Origin: Pseudeuparius sepicola
Taxonomy: Eukaryota > Arthropoda > Insecta > Coleoptera > Anthribidae
NCBI GenBank assembly: GCA_963920635.1
Contig: OY987303.1
Span: 58,242,278 to 58,306,277, forward strand
Length of the DNA: 64,000 nt
Reading direction: 5' to 3'
Made by a program: the position numbers and the translations under genes. Positions 1-12,837 of this stretch are shown here, piece after piece (the first letter of the stretch is position 1; every line of letters starts with the position of its first letter). The notes below the pieces were generated by a model, which ran no database searches, was not told the DNA's origin, and saw only the letters and a list, made by a program, of their open reading frames with translations.

Positions 1-453
1 ATCCGAAACCTCCGAAAATAAATATATTTCAGCACTTGACACTAGCTTTACATTTGGGAAATTTTCTGCAAATAAATACCAATATTTCAAAAAACATGTA
101 AGTCATAATAAACTTCCTTTTCATTTTTAACATTTTTGTTATATTTGCTAAGAACGCGTTTCATGCTAAGTCACTGGCCTGTCTTTCGATGTGGCAGTCG
201 GTAACACGGCCGCGAGCTCTCTCTTTCCTTGTCTAAGGTAAAAAAAAACTTTAAACGGATTTTGACATTTATCATGTCAGTTCGATGGATGGAAATAAAA
301 CAGATTCAAAATTTCATGGGTATTTTACACAGTGCCATTTTTTTATTTTTAGTAAGATACAATAAGCTTACATATTATTAGCATTTAATAACACTATAAT
401 GACACAAATGAATCGTTTTCGACTACGAAGAGGGTAGTCTCTTTTCTGAGTGT

Positions 454-2259
454 TTATTTCAAGCTATACATCAGCATGATGTACGAATACGTTGCTTTCA
501 CTACCTGTAAATAAAAAAGTAGGAGAATTTTTTTCTTTCTTTTCACTTTTTTCCAAGGTTTCTTAAATAAAAGAAACTACTTCCGGTTTAACCGGAAGTG
601 ACATTAACTTTCTTATTTTTAATGGAACGTAGTATCAATTTTGATTGGTTTGATAGCAACGAAATCGACAAAACAAGACACCTGGTGAATAGTATACCAT
701 GGAGATGTTTAAATGGTTTATTTCTCCTGTTTAATGATATATCAAATCAGCTGGTTTTTAAGGGTAAGTACTTCATTCGAGGAGATAAAATTTAAAAAGT
801 TAATATGTATTTTAATTGAAAAGTTAATATGGATTTTAATTGGCATCGGTTTATTGTACTTACAGATAGAAAAGTTGCCAGTGACATTACTGTAAATGGT
901 CCGATTTTCAGGGACAATTCTTGATTCGTCTTCAAAATGAGCATGTTGGCCATATATTTGACTTCTCTCGACCTTTTGTGCCAATCCGATTCCCACATTG
1001 CCGAACCTAAATCTTTACTCTAAAATTTTATTTTACAAGATGTGTTCTTGTATCTTGAAAAAAATTCTTACATAGATTATTATATCGTTCGCACTGTAAT
1101 ATATTAGAAAGGCTCTGTGGCACATAGAAATTATGTACATTATTCCGTAGACTACTGAAGCCCAGGAACCATTACTCTTAAACGAAATAAATAAGAGTTG
1201 TATCCAAGTGATTGATTTTATTACTTACTCCTACAATTTGAATTATTAAGCAAGCCAATTGCAATGAAGATTGTAGAAAGTCAAAAACCATGGGAAATTT
1301 CATATAATCGTTGAATATATCCGTAAGCCTAAAATGGGTATTATAATATATTTTAAACGTTTTTTTAGGTTGATTTTTTTTTTCATTTTGATTTTACCTA
1401 ATAATTTCTTTATGCATCAATATTAATTCTCTGAAAGTAACAAATTCGGCCTCTTCTTGAGATTCAACGTTCAGCTGAACTTTAACTTTGTCTACATAGA
1501 CATCTGCATTTCTTAAAAGGTGTGCCAAGATCTTTATCTGTCCAGTCGTGAATGTCATCAAACTATAGATACAAGTATCTGTAGGTGCCATGAGAAAAGC
1601 ACCCATGAAGGTACCTATGATGTGGAATGTATAACAAACCTATAAATGCACAAATACAATTACTCAGTAGTTCAGAAGTCTTCTTGCTCAGCAACACTTA
1701 CCCAATAATTGCTCTGTTCATCCCAAGGAAACCACGAAGACAGGGGCAGCGGTTTTACGTACAAAGTTTCATTCCTAACAACAACTGCTTCTGGTTCGGC
1801 CAGTATAGGATATACGACAAAGCTAAAACAAGCCGACACCACCTCCAAAACGTACCAAGTGCCATACAAATTCGTCGTCCTTGCACACCGATCGTAAATG
1901 CCTATGATCTCCTTATCTCCGCTAGCCCTGATCCTTTTTTCGGTGGCGAAAATGTTTTGGAAATACCCCTTCATCCCTTTGGTGTTCAGCACGAATTGTC
2001 TGATGACGCCCGCGCTTGCGATGAAGGTAACGGAAAGATTGACGAATAGCTCTCTCTGATTGGAGTCTGGATCGGCCAGGATTATGGCCAGCTTTATGTA
2101 GTATGTCGAAAGAAATGCGAGGTAATATGACATGATGATGTTGTGGTATGTGTGGTACAGTTTTCTAAAGGTGGGATGTTCTTCGAACACGTGTGGCCAT
2201 ATGCCCATGATGCAAGATGAGTACATGGTTGCACACATGTGGTCATTTTGAGGAAAAAT
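454..2259 (-). CDS. Insect odorant receptor (7tm_6 family), near-complete
   Basis: Odorant-gated cation channel subunit that works with Orco in the dendrites of olfactory neurons. Minus-strand exons are 2259-1702, 1639-1398, 1328-1229, 1176-1072, 1019-864 and 504-454. All junctions are GT-AG and the phases agree, giving about 403 aa, the usual family length. Visible family marks are the N-terminal GIWP motif, the late helix block around FLIYYSAND, the SAMWESDW segment, the penultimate block KIGPFTVMSLATF, and the short terminal exon VVKATYSYIMLMYSLK before the stop. The first exon opens with an acceptor at 2260-2261. The start may be the ATG at 2238-2236, or a short upstream exon may have been missed. 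Family assignment is firm. The subfamily and ligand cannot be read. Confidence 0.88.
579..600. promoter_or_regulatory. Perfect palindrome with two ETS-like sites
   Basis: Two 10-base arms (ACTTCCGGTT / AACCGGAAGT) flank a single T. Each arm contains CCGGAAGT, the core ETS/GABP consensus, in opposite orientation. It lies in the last intron of the odorant receptor. A regulatory role is inference; it could be a transposon scar. Confidence 0.3.
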
Positions 2260-2879
2260 CTAAAGGGAATAATGAAAGTTAAGATAATTTCGTGCAAAAT
2301 ACGTGCACATACCATTTTCTTCCCATATATCCAAAATAATTAATTATTTTTGTTATAGAAGAGAAATTATATGCACCAAACTGCATGTGTTTATTTTTAT
2401 TGCTACGTTTTATATTTCAAGTAATTAAGAAACAAATTGGTTGGTAGAGAGGTCCTTTTTATGAAGGATTCCGCAGCACCTATAGTTATAATTTCTGTAT
2501 TAGAAGGCTTAGGGTAATTAGTTTTAATTTGTATGTACGTCCCAATTTATTATTGATACGTTGGTTTAAGACAATGAAAATAATATCGGGTATATGTATG
2601 CATTTGAACATATCCTAAGATTTAGTTTTTTTGCAATTGTTAATTTCTTTGAATTCTAAAAGAAAAAACATTCGAACTGTTATACAGCGTGACCCATTTG
2701 AAATAGAAGCACCCCCGTAATTTTTTTTTCATTCGATTTTAGCAGGGTTTTTTTTCTGAACATTTCTGGTCTTAATCTCAATTTTCAAGGCCTACTACGA
2801 ATTTTTTTCTAGTAAAAAAATGACGAAAACCATTTAGCGATTTCTTTTATTTAAAATCTGACACCACAGCGTTAATCAG

Positions 2880-3345
2880 GACACCATAAAACCTCACATG
2901 CCAAATTTGAACAAAAAATATACAGGGTGTTCCATTCTGCAGGGTGTCAAAGTTGAGCAAAATAGGAATGTTAAAGACCTGGCAAGTCAAGTGTGCCATG
3001 GAATCCCCTTAAAACAGTTAATGGTCAACAGGACCACCCAGCGTGCTGGTGTGTAAAGATCCAACAGAAAATATAAAGGGTGTCTTTCTCTGTGCCATCT
3101 CAAAATAATGAATTTTTTGGGGTCAAAAATCGAGAATATCAAAACCGCCCCAGGCACTATAAACGCACACCATACAGTGTTAATAATTAAGACGTTTGAA
3201 AAACCCTCATGTACCAAATTTGAACAAAAAATATACAGGGAGTTATATTCTACAGACAGACTGCCAAAGTTGAGCCAAAAAGGAATTTTAAAGGCATCGG
3301 GCGAATCAAAAAATGTGCCATGGAATTACCTCAAAACAGTACAAA
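2880..3345. repeat. Two-copy direct repeat with TACAGGG motif
   Basis: The block beginning near 2892 (CAAATTTGAACAAAAAATA followed by TACAGGG, then AAAGTTGAGC and GTGCCATGGAAT) recurs diverged from about 3204. The period is about 310 bp. TACAGGGTG is also the terminal motif of the fold-back elements further downstream. Confidence 0.7.
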
Positions 3346-4114
3346 ATGCACAGCTGATTTTTGATGCTGATTTTTTTTAAAACTTTACTTTATAGCCAAT
3401 AGGCTATAAGAGTGCCATGGGAAGTGCCATGGGAATTATTAAAAAATATATGTATATACTTGCAAAAGTATACATCCTTTATATCCTTATAACAATAAGT
3501 GTCTATATTCTTTTATAACATTTTCCTCAAAAATGCAGGGTTTTTCTACGAACTGAAAAAGTTGTCTAAAGGTTGAATTATTTGGATTTGTATTATTTGG
3601 ATTTAAATATTGCCAGAAATATTACCTTAAAGACCATAGTAGCAATAAGTATAGGTAGAGTCGTCAATGATCTTCTTTAGAAAGCAATGGTAATAATAAA
3701 AGCTTTTCCCATACTTACTTTTGTTAATAGTTATATCTTCATTAATTCTGTATATTAGACAAATTATTATAGTTAGATATACTTTAACTTTAGCGATAAA
3801 GTAGATCAGGGGCATATTAAAATTTTTTGCATAATAAATATGTTCCAAAAGTTATAATTAATTAAATATTGATAAAGTTAGTAGTAAGTTCGGGAATGAA
3901 TTTCACTTTCGTTTAACTTTTACTAGGTATTTGTAAATTAGAAAAGTTTCTTTGTTTTTTTACTACAATCTACAATAATAACTAACACTTGCGAAACTCA
4001 AGAGCAGAATCCTATGATTTAATTCTTGCGAAGAGGTTCTAACTTTTAACCGCCTGTTTATAGACCGTCAGATACCTAGTGACAGATTTAGGTGCCTCAT
4101 TTTCGCATACAAGC

Positions 4115-4550
4115 CTCGGAAAGTGTTGAAAAGTACATCGACGTTGAGTAGAATGAAGGAAAATTTACGGGGATAACATATGGAAAACTCGATTGTCCTT
4201 AACAGAAATAAAAGGTGGACGTTGCCCATAGAACCTGGCTTCGGAAAACCAAGGGCTTGAGTGTTACTGGTGGCTAAAGGGTTGAAATAAGGGCGTAATC
4301 TTGTAAGGAAAAATCGAGATTTTGACCGATTTTTCCACACAAGCCCGTCGAAAGTATAAAAATGTACATCGTCACTAGCCCGAAAAACATAAGAAAAAAC
4401 ATATTATAGGTAGATATAATAGATAATTATTAACATATTATAAAGGAAAATTGAATTTTCCATATGTTAACCCCATCAGAGGCCACTCGTAAATTTCCCT
4501 TCATTCTACTCAGCATCGATGTACTTTTCAACCCTCTTCGACGTCACTGA
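4115..4550. repeat. Inverted repeat, arms of about 85-100 bp
   Basis: The left arm near 4117-4200 (GAAAAGTACATCGACGTTGA, then GAATGAAGG) is the reverse complement of 4445-4548. A third, degenerate direct copy of the arm start lies near 4335-4370. Probably a non-autonomous DNA transposon relic. Confidence 0.65.
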
Positions 4551-4670
4551 TGTGTAAACATATTTAGTAAACCTGCATTCTGGACTGGAGATCATAGACA
4601 TAAGATTTAAATTCGATTATCAAATGCATAATATGGGAAAAAACAAGTTATTGACATTATATAATTGTAG

Positions 4671-5507
4671 GTGATTTCAAACTTTGGTCACATAATAAGA
4701 TGGGCATCTGGAATGATATTACACTTGATGAATATTGTCTACGCGGGACCTAATTACCAAAGCGAAAAAGAAGACACCCTCGCATTTGAAAGGCTGGAAA
4801 TAAAGAAGACTTTCCCAACTCCGTGCGATAAGGAAATGACATTATTCAATATGGGGGAGAACTTTAAATCGATTCCTACAAATGAAAACGTCGTGAAATT
4901 TGAGTGTAAATGGTAAGTAATAACACAAAGTTTGTTCAAAGCAAATAATGAGGAAATTAACTCTTTCTGTAGCCTATTTATTTTAAAGAGTCACTAAACA
5001 AATATTGGTTCGACATATTAAAAATTTGTAGGCCGTATGTAGTTAAGAAAATTCCCAACTCCAACCTCGTATTTCTGGCAATCAACGGTGCTTGTAAGCT
5101 GAGAACGGAGAAATCAATACCGCATGGTCCAGAACCAACGGAAATTTCTTACAATACGTCCCTTCCGTGCCACATAGCAACATTTAACAATTACTCAAAG
5201 AGGGTGTACATGAAATGCTACAATCGAAATAAAAAGGTTTGTAGCACTTTGGTCATAAACTGTTTTTTATATACCAATTGACTTTTTTTGTTTCGTTTAT
5301 CTATTGTTCGTTTGCTGTAGATATAACAGACAGTTCCAATAGGAATATGGAAGGTTTTTATATAGGCACAAATTTGGCAATTTGTATATAAAAAACGATA
5401 GGCATATAAAATCTCTACATTTTTTTAACTATGTACATTTTTTTAATTTTTAGGAGGATCCACTGAACAATGTTAGTAGAAAGTACTGCGGTCATACTTG
5501 GAACTAA
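4671..5507 (+). CDS. Voltage-gated Ca2+ channel alpha2-delta subunit, C-terminal exons only
   Basis: Alpha2-delta is an extracellular auxiliary subunit that controls trafficking of CaV channels. Three exons (4671-4912, 5032-5236, 5454-5507) join in phase to about 166 residues. The fragment matches the family's C-terminal part: an amphipathic stretch, then TPCDKEMTLFNM, the conserved block IPNSNLVFLAINGACK (compare NTNLIFIMVESKGTC in vertebrate CACNA2D1), a GPEP segment, and a closing Cys-Gly. It stops right after YCGHTWN, so no C-terminal hydrophobic GPI-type tail is encoded. Upstream exons (von Willebrand A, Cache) are absent. They may lie before the window, with the odorant receptor inside an intron, or this may be a relic. 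Confidence 0.65.
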
Positions 5508-5931
5508 TTGCTATGGTTTTCATTATTGTGTGTGAAATGAAAGAAATTGTAGACATGAGAACAAAAAAATATATAGTTGTTTTATTGCTATAAAATAATT
5601 ATTTAAGTAAGGATTAGGAAAAATAATTAACTATACGGTGTGCAATGCCTGACGCCTTGTTGACTTTTTCCTTTAAAAAATCCTGTTATTTGTGACATAA
5701 CTGACTACAAATAAATGATCAACAACATGAAAGCTCAGAGAAACCGCAATACTTTTTAGTGGCCCTTACGCACCTCACACCTGGCACAATATCAGGTACA
5801 CATAAAATTACATTTCATACATCCATAGGTCTATGAAACCTAAATTACCGCATTTAAATGCAGGTTGGTAATGGAATGAATTCAGTAAAAAACAGGAATA
5901 TTTCTCAAAAAAAATTTCAAGACATAGGTAT

Positions 5932-6040
5932 GATATGAGTAGTAAGACTATAAGAGTTCTGGGCCAAATCGATATCCCTATGAGAGGTTTGGACCAGACA
6001 AGTTTGGCCCAGAACTCTCCTAGTCTTACTACTGATATCG
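5932..6040. repeat. Hairpin MITE, arms of about 37 bp
   Basis: The arm starting GATATGAGTAGTAAGACT and ending TTCTGGGCCAAA (5932-5968) is mirrored at 6003-6040 with few mismatches. The loop is about 34 bp. Confidence 0.75.
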
Positions 6041-6184
6041 ATTATTATTTTCAGTCGGGAAAGGTTCTAAAACTAAACGCTAATTTTTTAAACTTTTTTT
6101 AATAGTTGTAGAACATTTTTAGGGCAAATTTTATACAAGAAAGTCGATACTTATTTCTTCAGAATGAACATTTAGTACTAAAGC

Positions 6185-6275
6185 GATTATTTCCCTCATA
6201 CTGCTTGCATCCAATAAGGTAGCTCCTTCCATACAAATCCAACCAATCATATGCCTCTGCTAGCAAATTATCGTA
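6185..6275. repeat. Left arm of a 2.3 kb-spaced inverted repeat
   Basis: This segment (core CATATGCCTCTGCTAGC) is the near-perfect reverse complement of 8487-8578. The pair brackets the first two calumenin exons. Confidence 0.8.
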
Positions 6276-7394
6276 TGTACGTAAGTACCAGGAACTCTTT
6301 AAATGGTCCCTGGTAACTACGCTCCCAACTTATCAAAATTGCCTTTTTTCGCACAATTTGAGTAATTTATTGATTAAAATATAGAAAGTGTTGCATTCCA
6401 AATATTAAAAAACTATTTAAAATTTTAAATATTTACTTTATCTTTGAGTTGGACAGCTCAAAAAACGAGATAAACAGATACTTATAATAGCAAAATAATG
6501 ACACGTTAAAGTCTACGCTTTCACCGTATCTTATACATATCAAGCCGCTGCGTCGATTGGCGCAACGTAGAATGTTATTGTAGCTCTAACCGTTTTCTTC
6601 AAACTGGCCGAAGGTAAAAATAGAATAGCATGACATGAATTTCTGCATTTTTGACTGTTCGAATTCGTTTATCAATTATTATCAAGTCGACTTACAAAAT
6701 GATACGTTTCAGATTTATTTTGTATGAACACATTGAGTTTATTCCTTTACTCAATGATGAACATTAAATTTGGCAATTTCGTTCACTTGGTGCAAAGGCA
6801 ACTTTAGGATAGAACTATTTTTTGAACGCACCCCCGGATATGTGATCTGACTAACCTAACTTGTATATTTTATGGATCTGTCCAGCTAACCTAACCTTGG
6901 TTTTCTGTGGGCGATCTGATATCTAACTTCTGACATATTAACCTAAAAATCTAGCCTATCTGATTTTTTTTGTAAGTATATTTATAATTGTATTTTATTA
7001 ATTATTTTAAATTAAATGCTATTCAATATTGAAATATTTTAATATTTAATTATCTACATCTTTAACTTTTGTCATTTCTCATTGCAGTTTGTAAATAAAT
7101 TTTATTCATAACTTATTAAACAGATGTAGGGTGTAGGAATGCCAAATTTGATTCAAATTTCCTGTTTGCTGATGTGGAACTATTTAACTTTTATTACTAT
7201 TAGCGTCTATTAGAAGTAATCTTACTAAAAGAGATCTGAGAAAGCATTTAAGCGGGGAAATACTTTATTCCGCAGTATCATTCTTGAATAAATAGCTAGT
7301 TTACGGCTGTGTAGTTTTACTGTAGTTTTGCAAAACTCGTTATTTTATCTACTAAAGAATCATTCTTGTTTATTTTCAGAAAATAATTAGTAAA

Positions 7395-9099
7395 ATGTAC
7401 CACCGTTTATTTGTAATATTGCCAGCCATAGTTCTAGTATCCGTTGCGTTACCTAAAGAGGAATCTCGTACAGATAGGGTGTTTGAAAGAGAACTGAGCG
7501 ATAAAGAACATTTCGAAAATGAACAGCACAATCCTCAATACGACCACGAAGCGTTTTTGGGAGAAGAAGCAAAAACTTTCGATCAGCTGCCCCCTGAAGA
7601 GAGTAAACGAAGATTGGGGTAAGTAGGTCATGTCATCATAAAACCACATGACTTCAATAAATATTACTTTTTATTGGGATTTTTCAAATTTACTTTAGGT
7701 TAATTGTCGATAAGATTGACAATAACAATGATGGTTTTGTGTCGAGAGAAGAGCTGAAAGATTGGATTCGGTTTACACAGAAACGTTACATACACGAGGA
7801 TGTTGCTCGGCAATGGAGGCAGCAAAATCCAGAGGTACTTAGATAATTATTGTCGTACGTAATATCACAAGTGCCGGAAATTTTATCGATAATTTTTTTG
7901 AAAGCGCTATTTTGCCTAGAAAGATCACGAGTATAAATTGGTCTTTTATTTTGTCTCTGAAAATAAAAGACCAATTTGTAAGAGTGGTTTTGCTAATGGG
8001 CAAAATAGCGCTTGAGAATAAAATTATTTAGATAAATTTCCGGCACGAGTGGTATTTACGATTTACGATTTAATAATTTGTGTATTAATTTGTTCTATGT
8101 TTACATTTCCAAAAAGACTCATTTTGAATGAGTTTATTGACAGATTTGACTGTAGCGTTGGAGTAAACAAACATGAGCTTGGATATCCAAGTCAAATGTG
8201 ATTATACCTACACCCTGTTAGCGTTGGTTTATTTTCTGAATGTGTTTCATAAATTTAAACAGAGACGGAGGTCTAATAACAACAATTTAGCAATGTAAAA
8301 GTTATATGAATTAATTGATATAATGCTTAATAATACCGCAACATAATTTATAAGCTGCATAGTTTAGAGCAGTGTAAAACACACCAATTTTAAGAAGTAC
8401 GTGTTTGTATTGAACAGATTCGCGGTTGCTAAGCAACGAAGTGTTAATTGCATAAGTGGTATTACCGCTTTGCTTTTGCACAAGTGCAATAATTATCGCT
8501 AGCAGAGGCATATGATTGGTTGGATTTTTATGGAAGGAGCTACCTTATTGGATGCAAGCAGTATGAGGGAGATAATCCATTTAAAAAAATGTTTTCCTTA
8601 TTTAAAGACGAAGTTGCTACGAATATCCGGTTGCGACCTTTTAATTTTCAGGACGCACCGACTATTTCGTGGGAGCACTATCAAAACTTAGTCTACGGAT
8701 TCCTCGGTAACATGGAACAGGCGGAAAAAGAGGAAGAGGCCACTTATAAATCCATGTTGAAAAGGGACCGTCGGCGGTGGCAAACGGCGGACCGCGACGG
8801 TGACGATAACCTCACAAAGGAGGAGTTTGCCTCTTTCTTGCATCCCGAAGAAACCGACTATATGCGAGATATCGTCGTCACCGAGACCATGGACGATATC
8901 GACAAAGACGGCGATGGTGAGTGTCTACTTTTAAACCATGTTTATGTATGAACACGTTTTCTTATTTGTTATAAAGTGGCAGGTTTTTTGAAGTGAATAC
9001 TTCTTTGGTTTCATGAGAGTGATTTTTTAAGGCCGTGTCACGATACGTTTTATAAAATTTTCGTCCCGCAAAAGAGATAAAGCATATGACATATATGAA

Positions 9100-9130
<31 letters not shown>

Positions 9131-11682
9131 GCAAATGAAAGATAGTATTGTTCCTAGTTCCTAATGCATTAATGCTCCACCGATAGCACTAAATATGTGC
9201 CTGGAATATGTCTAATACAACTCTCTCTCTATCTCTCTCTCTTAATGAATTAGTAAAGAAGTATTCACTTCTATCACGTGTACTGTGCTGCACGCATGTT
9301 TTTATTTATAGTGAGAGTTATATTCTTTACAGGCAAAGTTTCGTTGAAAGAATATATTGGAGACATGTACAAAACTGAGGATGGAGAAGAAGAACCGGAT
9401 TGGGTAAAGAGTGAAAGGGAACAGTTCAGTTTGTATAGGGACAAAGACGGGGATGGGTTTATGGATGAGGAGGAGGTGAGTAAATATCAGGGACTCTTTA
9501 AAGTAAGGGGACCCGGCATTATACTTTCCAAAGTGAGGCCTATTCTTTCCTCATTCTAATTGTCTCAGTGATGCCAAGTATGCCATTTTATTGGAGCATC
9601 TATGAATATAACAGGTACTTTGATTGTTAGTAAAAATTAATAATGGTTTCCATGATTTCTAAAAATTAGACTTGACAATTTTGTCTAGACAACTACAGAA
9701 TGTGGAAACTGTCAAACGAAAGAAATTTATTTTATAGTTGAAATCGCTTTCCAGCAATTATTTCCACGAATTTAACTAATAAGTATGGTAAGTCAGTGCC
9801 GATTTTGCTTATTTAAGAATTTGTCGCTATTGCACCTTGTTAACCAGGTTCCTCAATCCATTTGTAATATGTATACTTGAACTTTCTTCCCTTGTTGAAT
9901 GTGTCTACCCAAAGAACTCACAGATTTCGGGATGGACTAATAAGATTAGGTCTAGTAGTTCTAATGATGTAGTTTTTCTCGGTGTTCATTATAAAATTTT
10001 TGTAATTTTATTTCTCTCCCAAGGTACAGCGTGTCCCAAATAGTTTGTCCTACCCCCTGGATCTCAGGAACCGTAAGCGATACGAAAAAAACTTGAATAG
10101 AAAAGTTGTAAGGTTCGCAGTGGATGCAACCTCTCTTTTATTTTCACGTATACAGGGCGATTCGTATTTGCAGGACAAAAATAAAATATTTAGATTTTGA
10201 CAATTGCATTAATCCTTTGGAATATTTGCATTCTCCATGAAATTTGCTACAGAACCGTTTTTTTGTTTTGTATTTTGGATGCAGCGTTGCCAAGATATCG
10301 AATTTTTCTTGGAATTTAGGGACTTCGTGGAGGTTATGGAAACTGAATCCTGTATCTTTATTTTAATAGATATCAAAGATATATTTTAGCCGAAGTATGA
10401 AGTTATTGCTGTTTGAAATTATCTGATTTTGAGAGCCTGTTATGAACACACTGTATATGCAACAACCAATTTCGACATACCACACACACACGGTTGTGCT
10501 GTCATACTTCGGCTAAAATATAATATTTGATATCTATTAAAATAAAGATACAGCATTCAGTTTCCATAACCTCCACGAAGTCCCTAAATTCCAAGAAAAA
10601 TTCGATATCGTGGCAACGCTGCATCCAAAATAGAAAACAAAAAAACGGTTCTGTATAGCAAATTTCATGGAGAATGCAAATATTCCAAAGGATTAATGCA
10701 ATTGTCAAAATCTAAATATTTTATTTTTGTCCTGCAAATACAAATCGCCCTGTACATGTGAAAATAAAAGAGAGGTTATCTCCACTGCAAACCTTACAAC
10801 TTTTGTATTCAAGTTTTTTTCTTATCTCTTACGGTTCCTGAGATCCAGGGGGTAGGACAAACTATTTGGGACACGCTGTACCTCACAAACTTAAAATAAA
10901 CTTGTAGTCGTAGATAAAAACTCTTAAAAAAAAACCTGACTGAAGCTGCCTGCTTAATAATTTCAAATTTTCGAAATAAGATTTGTTTTGAACTACCTAC
11001 TTATACGTAATGCCCGCGTAATGGGAATTGTAGGATTACTAAAGGAGATACAGGAAAAATCTGGTTGCAATTATTGGGACTAGTACAGGCGGCCGTATTA
11101 CCTTTAATTATTGACACAACTGAGTATCTGGAAGTTAGAAAAGTTAAAAATTGTGAATTATGATGGGAAATATTTTGCCTCCTTTAGAATCTATGGCACT
11201 GGCATGTCACATAAAACCTGATGGCAGTTAGACACTGACATATAACATAACCTTGTATCAGCCCCCTTGTGGTCTCCTTGGAGTCAAGAGAAGACAAACT
11301 TCCCCTCAAGGCTTCACTTTTCCTATGTGATTGATAGACTGTGACATGCTGGGTCCCCTTATTTTAAAGAGTCCCTGGTCAATGTACACTTTGTAATATA
11401 TGCAAATTTTTATATATTTTCGGTCTAGGTTTGTTCAAAGTTTTCGCGAATTTTCTCACGAAAACCTAACGTTGATAGTTCCGTCTGTTCCAGGTGAAAA
11501 ACTGGATCCTCCCATCCGATTTCGATCACGCCGACGCCGAGGCTCGGCATCTAATTTACGAGGCCGATTCCGACGCCGACGAGCAACTCACTAAAGACGA
11601 AATCTTGAAGAAATACGATTTGTTCGTAGGATCGCAGGCGACAGATTTCGGGGAGGCCCTAGCTAGGCATGATGAATTTTAA
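7395..11682 (+). CDS. scf: Calumenin (CREC-family EF-hand protein of the ER)
   Basis: Ca2+-binding chaperone-like protein of the secretory lumen. Exons are 7395-7618, 7699-7834, 8652-8916, 9333-9475 and 11494-11682, giving 318 aa; vertebrate calumenin is 315. It begins with a signal peptide ([15 protein letters not shown]). EF-hand loops are visible at [51 protein letters not shown] and [13 protein letters not shown]. The second EF-hand ([13 protein letters not shown]) is degenerate. The family block [17 protein letters not shown] precedes the terminal HDEF ER-retention signal. All splice phases fit, with a GGC glycine split across the exon 3-4 junction. AATAAA at 11800 is a likely poly(A) signal. 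Introns carry MITEs and a (GA)n tract. Confidence 0.95.
7871..8046. mobile_element. MITE in calumenin intron 2
   Basis: About 176 bp with terminal inverted repeats starting GTGCCGGAAATTT. The word AAAGCGCTATTTTGCC recurs inverted near 8000, and a central hairpin is formed by AAATTGGTCTTTTATTTT and its complement. No coding capacity. Confidence 0.75.
8487..8578. repeat. Right arm of the inverted repeat paired with 6185-6275
   Basis: Contains CTAGCAGAGGCATATGATTG, the complement of the left arm. It lies in calumenin intron 2, just upstream of exon 3. Confidence 0.8.
8989..9272. repeat. Fold-back repeat with (GA)n and (TC)n tracts, calumenin intron 3
   Basis: GAAGTGAATACTTCTTT at 8990 pairs with AAAGAAGTATTCACTTC at 9255. 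Inside lie a (GA)n tract (about 9100-9130) and a (TC)n tract (about 9220-9241), which are themselves complementary and would extend the hairpin. Confidence 0.65.
10025..10880. mobile_element. TA-flanked fold-back element, calumenin intron 4
   Basis: Two arms of about 378 bp (10025-10402 and 10502-10880) are near-perfect inverted repeats around a spacer of about 100 bp. The ends read TACAGCGTGTCCCAAATAG, with TA at each edge as in Tc1/mariner-like MITEs. No transposase is seen. Confidence 0.85.
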
Positions 11683-12837
11683 AGCAGATTGCTGCCCCGA
11701 AAAGGTTTCACAATGTCGCTATTGCTATTATCAGAAATGTCGAAAATTGTGTTGGAAGCCTGATGTATGTGTCACGATTCGCCGTACAGAACAAATTTAA
11801 ATAAACTATTTTGTATTTTTGTTTTTATAGCAAATATGAAGTACTACAGTGAAACCTTTTTGTGCCCATAAATGGTGATACCAAAAAATATGTTAACATG
11901 CTTCCTGTAATACATAATAGTGAATCTCATTAACAAATTTTTACATTTTATATTAGGTAGGTATATATTTTGTATTAATGAATAGATTTTTATAAATTAT
12001 GTCGAAGAAATTGTAAGTTGTATGGGTGTTTGTAACAAATTAATTTTTCATTTTTTTATGTGTTGTGCCATTTTTATTGAAATTACTTAAAAATCAATGG
12101 GTGCTTATAAACATTTGAATAATAATTATTTAAGTAAATTTTTAAATAGAGCCTTTGTCGTTTTATTTTCATTCCCCTAAAGGCCCCTTAAAAAACTAAA
12201 TAATAAAATTAAAAAAGTTTTCCATATATTTCCAACTTTTTGGAACACACTGTATATTTTTTATTATATATTTTTCTATTTCAGTTCCAGGTAACATAAA
12301 ATACTATATGGAAGTGCAGTAATAAAAATACCATATTAAAATTAATCTTTAAAAGCTAATATTTTAAAACAATAAAGATTGATAAAACAGTGTAACACCT
12401 ATACCTATAGTAATTCCATTATGTTATCAAATAAATTTATTAAATTTAGGAAAAACTATTTTTAACAAATATTTCTCAGAAAACTATAGCAATCAATGTT
12501 CCATTGTTTTAGACAATCGCCGTTTTAGGTATGTTTTCGGCCAGAACAGTCACAAGTACTGTTAGTAATATTTCAAATACCAAGTATCAATTACCGGAAG
12601 TATTATACCTACTTCAAGTGCAATTACTAAGTAGTTTTAATTAAAAAGTACTTTAGTTAGTATATGATTTCTTACAAGTAAAGCAATTCAAATACCTTCT
12701 GAGTATTTGAAGTACTTAATAAAGTATTTAAAACACCTTATGGGTATTTGAAGTACTTAAATAAAGGTTTGAAATAATAAGAAATAGTTTATAAGTATAA
12801 AACTGGAAAGTAATGATTTAAAATATTATTATGTCTA

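Larger units (their letters stand above)
2260..4670. other. Repeat-bearing DNA between odorant receptor and alpha2-delta exons
   Basis: No coding exon is recognised here. The stretch holds a two-copy direct repeat near 2880-3345 and an inverted-repeat element near 4115-4550. Otherwise it is AT-rich sequence in which I see nothing specific. Confidence 0.5.
5508..7394. other. Intergenic, alpha2-delta to calumenin
   Basis: This stretch holds the hairpin at 5932-6040, one arm of an inverted repeat at 6185-6275, and presumably the calumenin promoter and 5' UTR. A TTTTCAG acceptor-like site lies about 15 bp before the calumenin ATG, so the 5' UTR may be spliced. No other gene is seen. Confidence 0.5.

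Noticed and set aside
598..795. Plus-strand reading frame with a donor-like GGTAAGT, as a possible upstream alpha2-delta exon
   Set aside because: Its splice phase (1) does not fit the exon at 4671 (phase 0), and I recognise no family motif in it.
1627..2049. Plus-strand open frame of 140 codons
   Set aside because: It is antisense to the odorant receptor exon, which has clear family motifs and splice sites.
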